Under the pieces are notes generated by a model. It saw only the letters and a program-made list of their open reading frames with translations, made no database searches and had not been told where the DNA came from. From CAVDAL01 sp963606965 (GTDB taxonomy: Bacteria; Actinomycetota; Coriobacteriia; Coriobacteriales; QAMH01), in NCBI GenBank assembly GCA_963606965.1, contig CAVDAL010000033.1, positions 1 to 5,739 of the forward strand: DNA of 5,739 bases. The letters run 5' to 3'. The first letter of the stretch is position 1; every line of letters begins with the position of its first letter. Of the stretch, positions 1 to 4,537 are shown in pieces. The translations under genes were made by a program, and so were the position numbers.

Positions 1-99
1 GAATACTGCGAAGGCAGTGAAAAAAATTATGCGCTCCGGTTTTGCGAGGACTGTCTGAGCAGCCGCACAGGCTGCGAGTTCCGCAGCGGGAGCGCATAA
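1..99 (+). CDS. Possible 3' end of a rightward ORF, very uncertain
   Basis: Reading from base 1, a frame stays open for 32 codons and stops with TAA at 97-99. The residues include four cysteines (positions 3, 15, 18 and 25, with a CEDC motif) and look protein-like. However, almost the whole stretch lies inside the long hairpin at 22-104, and palindromic GC-rich DNA often leaves frames open by chance. A second frame starting at base 2 is also open and ends with TGA at 56-58, so the sequence does not decide between them. I recognise no family. If real, the gene would converge on the aminopeptidase and its stop would lie inside the right arm of the hairpin, which is unusual. Confidence 0.2.
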   Translation, partial: EYCEGSEKNYALRFCEDCLSSRTGCEFRSGSA

Positions 100-104
100 T
101 TTTT
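22..104 (-). terminator. Long imperfect hairpin, probable terminator of the leftward aminopeptidase transcript
   Basis: Bases 22-37 (AAAAATTATGCGCTCC) are the exact reverse complement of 89-104, giving a 16-bp stem. Inside it, 44-52 pairs with 77-84 (one bulged A and one G-U pair) and 59-64 (GCAGCC) pairs with 70-75 (GGCTGC) around a five-base loop, so the structure is nearly continuous. Read leftward, the stem ends in seven T residues (bases 26 to 20), which fits an intrinsic terminator about 85 bases after the aminopeptidase stop. Read rightward it ends in five T residues, so it could serve both directions. The stem is much longer than an ordinary terminator, so a structured RNA or a mobile palindromic element is also possible. 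Confidence 0.55.
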
Positions 105-189
105 AGAACGGGTGCCAAGCTATGACCGGAGTGGGTGCGGCAGTGCTCCTCCAGAGGCTGAGGACAACACCCCGAGCACACCTTGCGAT

Positions 190-1419
190 TTAAAATGCCC
201 AGTTGCCTTCCGTAAAGATTGCAACTTCTGTTCCGTCAGCTTTGATGCCGGTGATGTTCATGTCCTGCGTACCGACCATAAAGTCAACATGCGTTGCAGA
301 ATCATTAATGCCAGCCTGCACAAGCTGCTCACTATTCATTTCATAGCCGCCTTCATAGCAATCTGGGAAACCCTTCCCCAAAGCCAAATGACAGCTTGCA
401 TTTTCATCATATAAAGTTTCAAGGAACAAAATTCCAGTATTGCGAATTGGACTATCAAATGGAATTAAAGCACATTCACCAAGGCGACAAGAATTTTCAT
501 CCGTATCAATAATTCCTTGCAAAACATCTTTGCCAACACGAGCATCGCATTCAACAGCCTTACCATTTTCAAAGCGCACCCAAAAATCTTCAACAGGACT
601 ACCGTTGTGAACTAATGGCAGTGCACTGTGGACGACGCCATCTGCGCGAGTTCTGTCTGGACTTGTAAAAATTTCTTCTGTAGGAATATTCGGGAAGAAA
701 TATGTTCCATCTGCAGTTTCTTGACCGCCGCCTTCCCAATGGCCTTTTTGCAGTAAACCAATTGTGAAATCTGTGCCATTGCTTGCAGTGTAATGCAAAG
801 CATCAAAGTGCTGGTCATTGAGCCACTTTTTGCGTTCTGCGAATGCTTGCTTATGAGCTTCCCATGCCGCACATGGGTCTTCATCAACTCGTGCCGTATC
901 CAAAATTGCATTCCATAATTTTGTGACAGCTTCATCTTCGCCAAGTTCAGGGAAAACTTTAGCCGCCCATTGTGGAGTTGATGCACCAACAATGCACCAA
1001 ACACACTTGCCAAAATCAAGCGCATCATAAAATTCCTTGCAAGCAGCATGACTTGCAACAGTGCGCGCAATAATCTTTTTCTGGTCAACGCCCTTCATAA
1101 CTTCAGGGTCGTCACTTAAAATTGTCAAAATAGCAGCGCCATTGCGTGCCATTGAATTGCTGCGTTCCGCACTCCAAGCTGGAATATTTTCAAACACTTC
1201 CATCGGGGAATAGTCATATGCCATTCTGCCGCATACGTCATCGCCCCAAGCAATTGTTACAAGCTTCGCCCCAGCTTCATAAGCTTCCTTCACGACCATG
1301 CGCGTGAATTCCACAGTCTGCAGCGGAGCACTGATATACAGTTCCTGACCAGGCTTTAGCGCGCAGCCTTTGCGGACAATCAATTCAGCATACTTCTTCA
1401 AACGTTCTTGTAATTCCAT
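190..1419 (-). CDS. M29-family metallo-aminopeptidase (AmpS/PepS type)
   Basis: This cytoplasmic exopeptidase removes N-terminal residues from peptides using a two-metal centre. The 409-residue length matches the family. Residues that line up with the known metal and catalytic positions of the Thermus AmpT group are visible: Glu249 in the PTEEIFTSPDR segment, Glu315 in RLGEC, His344 in ASCHLALGKGFP, and His377 with Asp379 in ATHVDF. The N-terminal half (about 1-200) is the usual alpha/beta domain, with the start MELQERLKKYAELIVRKG typical of the family. The ATG at 1417-1419 is preceded by AGAGGTC with a five-base gap, a good ribosome site. It follows the histidine kinase gene by 129 bases and a promoter-like sequence lies between them, so it may be transcribed separately. 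No defects are seen. The family assignment is firm; substrate preference cannot be read from sequence. Confidence 0.93.
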   Translation of the reverse strand: MELQERLKKYAELIVRKGCALKPGQELYISAPLQTVEFTRMVVKEAYEAGAKLVTIAWGDDVCGRMAYDYSPMEVFENIPAWSAERSNSMARNGAAILTILSDDPEVMKGVDQKKIIARTVASHAACKEFYDALDFGKCVWCIVGASTPQWAAKVFPELGEDEAVTKLWNAILDTARVDEDPCAAWEAHKQAFAERKKWLNDQHFDALHYTASNGTDFTIGLLQKGHWEGGGQETADGTYFFPNIPTEEIFTSPDRTRADGVVHSALPLVHNGSPVEDFWVRFENGKAVECDARVGKDVLQGIIDTDENSCRLGECALIPFDSPIRNTGILFLETLYDENASCHLALGKGFPDCYEGGYEMNSEQLVQAGINDSATHVDFMVGTQDMNITGIKADGTEVAIFTEGNWAF

Positions 1420-1443
1420 TTTGACCTCTTTCTATATCAATAT

Positions 1444-1472
1444 TTTATAACCATCTTTGTGGGAAGTTTCAC
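1444..1472 (-). promoter_or_regulatory. Possible sigma-70 type promoter for the aminopeptidase gene
   Basis: On the minus strand GTGAAA (1467-1472) is followed, after 17 bases, by TATAAA (1444-1449), and transcription would begin about 20 bases before the ATG. The -10 box and spacing are good but the -35 box is weak. The remainder of the gap, 1473-1548, contains a short GC-rich patch at about 1515-1530 and no convincing terminator for the upstream kinase gene, so read-through is possible too. Confidence 0.35.
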
Positions 1473-1548
1473 CCTTATTGCAAACGCACGGCGAATGAAA
1501 TCCTCGCTGCATGACCGCGCCGCGCCCTTCCTATTGTCTACTATTCGC

Positions 1549-2373
1549 TTAATCTTTAGGCTCAAGTGATGGGAATGCGATAACAAAAACAGCACCGCCA
1601 CAGCTCATGTTTGCTGCTTCAACCGTGCCGTCCATAGACGCGGCCAAAGCTTTAACAATGGAAAGGCCAAGGCCGCTATTGCCAGTGCTTTTGTGGCGAG
1701 CACGGCTTTGGTCTGCCCTATAAAATCTGTCGAAAAGATGCGCTGGATCAACATCGCCAAAACCGGGACCATCATCTTTAACAGCAATAACTGAATGGCC
1801 TTGCAATGCTGTAATTTCAACCGCAACATTCTTCTTTGCATAGCGGCTTGCATTTTCAATCAAGTTGACCAAAATTTGATTTATCGCGTCGGTATTACCC
1901 ATAATATCTGGAGCTTCACCAGCAATTTTCAAATTCACGCCGCGCTCTTCAAGCAGCTCGCCCATCAAAAGCGAACAATTATCTGCAATTGTGCGAAGGT
2001 TTACACGCGTCTTTTTTGGCGGATTGCTAGACGCCTTTTGAAGAGTCAACAAATCATTAGCCAAGCGAGTCAGACGGTCGCATTCACTCATAATCTGTGT
2101 CAAAAACCGCTGCGCCAAATCTTTTGGAACGTCGCCTTCCAGCAGGGTCTCTGCTGCACCACGAATAGCAGTCAGCGGCGTGCGAATTTCATGGCTCACA
2201 TCACTTACAAATTGTGCTTGACGTGCCTCTTCTGTGCGCAATTCGTTGACCCCGTCAACAATAAAGTCGCGCACTTCGCGTGGAGCATTTGTTTCATTCA
2301 AAAACTTGCGAACCTCTGACGGAAGCTCACTTTCCAAAAATTCTTCCGTCGATTCAAAACATGAATTCTTCAT
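1549..2373 (-). CDS. Soluble histidine kinase lacking transmembrane and sensor domains
   Basis: This is a PhoR/WalK-like sensor kinase core that would autophosphorylate on histidine and pass phosphate to a response regulator. Numbered from the start chosen here (274 residues): a short linker helix (about 10-55); the dimerisation/phosphoacceptor helix with VSHEIRTPL and His61; an N-box with Asn174 in LIENASRYA; a G1 box DDGPGFG at 200-206; an F-box LFDRFYR at 213-219; and a G2 box with GLGLS at 231-241. All ATP-binding boxes are intact. There is no hydrophobic segment, HAMP or PAS domain, so the protein should be cytosolic. I chose ATG 2371-2373 because AGGTG lies six bases upstream; an in-frame ATG at 2428-2430 would add 19 residues but has no ribosome site. 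It sits 84 bases after coaX on the same strand. The likely partner is the regulator at 3307-4029, on the opposite strand beyond coaX. Confidence 0.88.
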   Translation of the reverse strand: MKNSCFESTEEFLESELPSEVRKFLNETNAPREVRDFIVDGVNELRTEEARQAQFVSDVSHEIRTPLTAIRGAAETLLEGDVPKDLAQRFLTQIMSECDRLTRLANDLLTLQKASSNPPKKTRVNLRTIADNCSLLMGELLEERGVNLKIAGEAPDIMGNTDAINQILVNLIENASRYAKKNVAVEITALQGHSVIAVKDDGPGFGDVDPAHLFDRFYRADQSRARHKSTGNSGLGLSIVKALAASMDGTVEAANMSCGGAVFVIAFPSLEPKD

Positions 2374-2405
2374 TTTGCACCTATTCATTTCAATTTTTAT
2401 TTTGT

Positions 2406-2425
2406 AGGCAATTTCATGTTTGCCT
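2406..2425. repeat. Short inverted repeat ahead of the kinase gene
   Basis: AGGCAA (2406-2411) and TTGCCT (2420-2425) are perfect inverted halves separated by eight bases. The pair lies about 35 bases upstream of the preferred kinase start and between it and coaX. It could be an operator for a dimeric regulator or a small leader hairpin. It is short enough to occur by chance. Confidence 0.3.
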
Positions 2426-2436
2426 GACATATGTAT

Positions 2437-2451
2437 GCAGCAAAAAGCTGC
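2437..2451 (-). repeat. Small hairpin just after the coaX stop
   Basis: GCAGC (2437-2441) and GCTGC (2447-2451) flank a five-base loop and would fold in the transcript about six bases after the coaX stop codon. No T tract follows on the leftward strand, so it is at best a pause or mRNA-stability element rather than a full terminator. Confidence 0.35.
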
Positions 2452-2457
2452 GAAAAA

Positions 2458-3222
2458 TTAACGATTCATATCGTAAATCAAACGCAAGCCTTTGAGCGTT
2501 AATCGCGGTTGTTGTTGCGTAATTGTTTTTGAATGTTCACAGACATAGCCTGCCAAGCCGCCGGTTGCAACAACACATGCTTCATAGCCAAGTTCGTCAA
2601 AAATGCGATGCACCAAGCCATCTATGCGATCAACTTCGCCCCAAATAAGGCCACTGCGAATTGCATCGATTGTGTTTGAACCAATAACTTTTTTGGGCTG
2701 AACAAGATCAATTTGAGGCAAGCGCGCTGCATGAGTGAAAAGAGCAGCTGTTGAAGTTTGCAAGCCGGGGGCAATAATTCCGCCACAAAACGCGCCATCC
2801 TTATTGATGACTTCAATATTTGTTGCAGTGCCAAGGTCAACAACAACAACTGGTGCGCCATATTCATTAATTGCAGCGACAGCATCGGCAATTCTGTCCG
2901 CGCCAATTTCTGTTGGATTATCAAAAATAATTTTCAAACCTGTTTCAATTTTAGAGCTCACAATAATAGGCTCTTTGCCGCTAACGCGCATCGCAACTTG
3001 CTTCCACGTTGCTGTCAAACCCGGCACAACAGAAGCAATACATGCGTCACTGCACATATCAAGCGTCATATTTTTCAGCGCAAAAAGCGCGGCTAATGAT
3101 GCGTGAACTTCATCCGCAGAATCATTTACACGAGTTGTCACAGCCCAGCAAGCTTCAAGTTCATCGGCATTCCAAAGGCCAATAGACGTCTGCGTATTTC
3201 CAATATCAACGGTCAATAACAT
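2458..3222 (-). CDS. coaX: Type III pantothenate kinase
   Basis: CoaX phosphorylates pantothenate, the first step of coenzyme A synthesis, in the cytoplasm. The 254-residue protein has the usual length and ASKHA-type signatures: the phosphate-binding DIGNT at 6-10 right after the start, the GADR motif at 107-110 with Asp109 as expected catalytic base, the VVVDLGTAT segment with Asp129 that normally helps bind a monovalent cation, GGIIAPGLQTS at 147-157, and a late VVATGGLAG glycine motif at 217-225. The segment after DLGTAT reads NIEVIN where many family members have TFDVV-like residues, a mild variation. The ATG at 3220-3222 follows TAGGATG at a good distance. It is the first gene of a leftward run and diverges from the response regulator; the kinase gene follows on the same strand. 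Confidence 0.95.
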   Translation of the reverse strand: MLLTVDIGNTQTSIGLWNADELEACWAVTTRVNDSADEVHASLAALFALKNMTLDMCSDACIASVVPGLTATWKQVAMRVSGKEPIIVSSKIETGLKIIFDNPTEIGADRIADAVAAINEYGAPVVVVDLGTATNIEVINKDGAFCGGIIAPGLQTSTAALFTHAARLPQIDLVQPKKVIGSNTIDAIRSGLIWGEVDRIDGLVHRIFDELGYEACVVATGGLAGYVCEHSKTITQQQPRLTLKGLRLIYDMNR

Positions 3223-3306
3223 TTTTCATCCTACAATTTGATTACACGAGCCTTATACTTGCGACAAAAACTATACAATATCCTCGTCCGATAAACGGAG
3301 GTAATT
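3223..3306. promoter_or_regulatory. Divergent promoter region between coaX and the response regulator gene
   Basis: This 84-base gap separates two divergent genes and so should hold promoters for both. Rightward, TACAAT at 3274-3279 is a good -10 candidate, but its -35 region is poor; GGAGGT at 3297-3302 is the regulator's strong ribosome site. Leftward, a TTTTGT and TGTAAT pair 17 bases apart is a possible but imperfect promoter. The pentamer TATAC occurs twice, at 3254-3258 and 3272-3276. The region is where the regulator might control itself, but no clear OmpR-type direct repeat with 11-base spacing is visible. Confidence 0.4.
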
Positions 3307-4029
3307 ATGGAAGAAATTGCTGAACAAAAAATCTTGGTTGTAGATGACGAACAAGCCATCACAGACTTCATAAGTTTTAACCTGCGCAAAGAGGTTTATG
3401 AAGTTGATGTTGCACACACTGGCGATGAAGCTGTGAAGATGGCAAAAGCTAACGACTATGACCTTATCATCTTGGATGTTATGTTGCCAGGAATGGATGG
3501 CTATGAAGTTTGCCGTCGCATTCGCTCAAACAGCAATGTCCCTGTTTTGTTTTTGAGTGCGCGCGATACTGAGCTTGACAAGGTTGTTGGCCTTGAACTT
3601 GGCGGCGACGATTATTTGGCAAAGCCATTCGGCATTCGCGAATTGCTTGCACGCGTGCATGCTTTATTGCGCAGGGCTCCTTTAGCAGAAGCTAATAATA
3701 ATGAAGGAATGCGCGTTATGGACATTAGCGGCGTGCATTTGGACGAAGCTGGGCATCATGCCAGCTATGAAGGCCGCAATATCGACTTGACTCCACGCGA
3801 ATTTGAGCTGCTTGCAACTTTAATGGCTCATGCCGGCACAGTTCTTGGCCGTGAACAGCTTTTAAAGGAAGCTTGGGATTGGCAATATGTTGTGGAAACA
3901 AAGACTGTTGATACTCACATCAAGCGTTTGCGCGACAAGCTGAGCGCTGTGGACTTAGATCCAAATATTATTGAAACTGTGCGCGGGTACGGCTATAGAT
4001 TTGTTAAAGACTTCCAGAATAAGGCATAA
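3307..4029 (+). CDS. OmpR/PhoB-family response regulator, WalR-like
   Basis: This is a DNA-binding response regulator activated by phosphorylation on aspartate. The receiver domain (about 7-122) shows the acidic pair Asp13/Asp14, phosphoacceptor Asp57 in LDVMLPGMDG, Ser84 in LSAR and Lys106 in KPFG. The winged-helix domain (about 135-235) carries LTPREFELL, the VDTHIKRLRDKL recognition helix and the VRGYGYRF wing. The 240-residue length is normal. The receiver closely resembles WalR/YycF (FNLRKE, EVCR, DKVVGLELGGDDY), a family that governs cell-wall homeostasis in Gram-positives; this is judged by eye. GGAGGT ends four bases before the ATG. The Cys-rich small gene follows after five bases, and a histidine kinase lies divergently beyond coaX. 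Its targets cannot be deduced. Confidence 0.94.
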   Translation: MEEIAEQKILVVDDEQAITDFISFNLRKEVYEVDVAHTGDEAVKMAKANDYDLIILDVMLPGMDGYEVCRRIRSNSNVPVLFLSARDTELDKVVGLELGGDDYLAKPFGIRELLARVHALLRRAPLAEANNNEGMRVMDISGVHLDEAGHHASYEGRNIDLTPREFELLATLMAHAGTVLGREQLLKEAWDWQYVVETKTVDTHIKRLRDKLSAVDLDPNIIETVRGYGYRFVKDFQNKA

Positions 4030-4034
4030 TTGAT

Positions 4035-4193
4035 ATGGCTTGTTATCCTTGTACACATTGCAATAAATGCGGAATGTATAACGCTCGAGCAATTACAGTT
4101 TGCAAAGCTTGCGGCACAGAAATTCCAGTTGGCAAAAATACATGTCCAAGCTGTGGCGGCATGAAATTTGAGACCGTCGCGTCAACAAAATAA
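4035..4193 (+). CDS. 52-residue zinc-ribbon-like protein with four CxxC pairs
   Basis: This small ORF starts with ATG five bases after the regulator stop and ends with TAA at 4191-4193, just before the terminator. It has eight cysteines in four CxxC pairs: 3/6, 9/12, 23/26 and 37/40. The last three pairs are each followed by Gly and are spaced exactly 14 residues apart, like tandem zinc knuckles. Eight cysteines could hold two zinc ions; an iron-sulfur site at the N-terminal run of four cysteines at three-residue spacing (3, 6, 9, 12) cannot be excluded. There is no signal peptide or membrane segment, so it should be cytosolic. AAGG ten bases upstream is a weak ribosome site, and translation may depend on the regulator gene. 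The molecular role is unknown; a link to the two-component system is inferred from position. Confidence 0.75.
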   Translation: MACYPCTHCNKCGMYNARAITVCKACGTEIPVGKNTCPSCGGMKFETVASTK

Positions 4194-4216
4194 TTTTCGT
4201 ATTTAAATTCAACAAC

Positions 4217-4251
4217 AAAGCCCCTTGAGCAGTTTTCACTCAAGGGGCTTT
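4217..4251 (+). terminator. Intrinsic terminator of the regulator/Cys-rich gene pair, probably bidirectional
   Basis: Bases 4217-4229 (AAAGCCCCTTGAG) are the exact reverse complement of 4239-4251, giving a 13-bp stem around a nine-base loop, 23 bases after the small gene's stop. Rightward, the stem ends in TTT only; leftward it is followed by a T-rich stretch (TTTGTTGTTGAATTT), so it could also stop leftward transcription coming from the htrA side. Confidence 0.82.
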
Positions 4252-4297
4252 AAACAGATAAAGCTGATACTCAGCAAAACTTTCAGACGAGTCTATC

Positions 4298-4390
4298 CTA
4301 AAAGAGTTTCACAGTTTCCTTGTGGCTCTTGGAAAAAACTTTTACAGGCTTTGTCACTAATCCATCATGCATTGTTGTTTCGCTATCCAT
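4298..4390 (-). CDS. Possible 30-residue peptide, unrecognised
   Basis: An ATG at 4388-4390 opens a 30-codon frame ending in TAG at 4298-4300. The peptide begins MDSETTMHDG and ends SKSHKETVKLF; it is acidic at the start, lysine-rich later, has no cysteine and no membrane segment. Only a GGT about ten bases upstream could act as a ribosome site. It lies downstream of the htrA terminators and upstream of the shared terminator at 4217-4251, so it would need its own promoter, of which I see no clear example. A chance ORF of this length is quite possible; a small RNA in the same place is an alternative. Confidence 0.2.
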   Translation of the reverse strand: MDSETTMHDGLVTKPVKVFSKSHKETVKLF

Positions 4391-4452
4391 AAATAATTAC
4401 CATATCATCAAATCAATTAGCCTTATTTATTCATCCGCATTTTTCAGAAAAT

Positions 4453-4478
4453 GCGCGCCGCAAATAATTGCGGCGCGC
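4453..4478 (-). terminator. GC-rich terminator hairpin downstream of htrA
   Basis: GCGCGCCGCAA (4453-4463) pairs perfectly with TTGCGGCGCGC (4468-4478), an 11-bp GC-rich stem with a four-base loop. On the leftward strand it is followed by ATTTTCT, a short T run, about 60 bases after the htrA stop. It is the most convincing end point of the protease transcript. Confidence 0.7.
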
Positions 4479-4503
4479 TAATCATCTCTAATTTAAATTT
4501 TAA

Positions 4504-4524
4504 AGCTAGTCAATCATACTAGCT
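4504..4524 (-). terminator. Second, weaker hairpin directly after htrA
   Basis: AGCTAGT (4504-4510) and ACTAGCT (4518-4524) form a 7-bp stem with a seven-base loop, starting 14 bases after the htrA stop on the leftward strand and followed by TTTAAAATTTAAATT. The stem is AT-rich and the T run interrupted, so it would be a weak terminator acting ahead of the GC-rich one at 4453-4478. Confidence 0.4.
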
Positions 4525-4537
4525 ATTCAACCAGCAA

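Larger units (their letters stand above)
4252..4537. other. Non-coding stretch between converging transcripts
   Basis: Together with the terminator to its left this gives about 344 bases without a clear gene. It holds a small GCTGA/TCAGC hairpin at 4263-4275, a weak leftward 30-codon ORF at 4298-4390, a CGCATTTT/AAAATGCG hairpin at 4436-4455, the GC-rich terminator hairpin at 4453-4478 and an AGCTAGT/ACTAGCT hairpin at 4504-4524. No tRNA, riboswitch or mobile-element signature was recognised. Confidence 0.6.

Noticed and set aside
105..189. Resemblance of the minus-strand CTCGGGGTG segment to the start of a TPP riboswitch
   Set aside because: The defining CUGAGA and the second conserved half are absent, and it lies after a gene, not before one.
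1..189. Possible SRP RNA, RNase P RNA, 6S RNA or tRNA gene
   Set aside because: None of the conserved core sequences of these RNAs were found on either strand by eye.
612..1088. Long leftward open frame inside the aminopeptidase gene
   Set aside because: It lies fully within the M29 aminopeptidase in another frame of the same strand and its translation has no domain character.
2374..2430. Upstream ATG at 2428-2430 as the kinase start
   Set aside because: No ribosome site precedes it, whereas the ATG at 2371-2373 has AGGTG at a proper distance; kept as an alternative only.
1795..2495. Rightward open frames opposite the kinase gene
   Set aside because: They are antisense to a kinase with complete catalytic motifs and show no recognisable protein features.
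2735..3106. Two overlapping rightward open frames opposite coaX
   Set aside because: They are antisense shadows of coaX, whose motifs are intact; no ribosome site or family resemblance was seen.
4043..4243. Leftward 66-codon frame opposite the Cys-rich gene
   Set aside because: It begins inside the terminator hairpin at 4217-4251 and is antisense to the better-supported CxxC protein.
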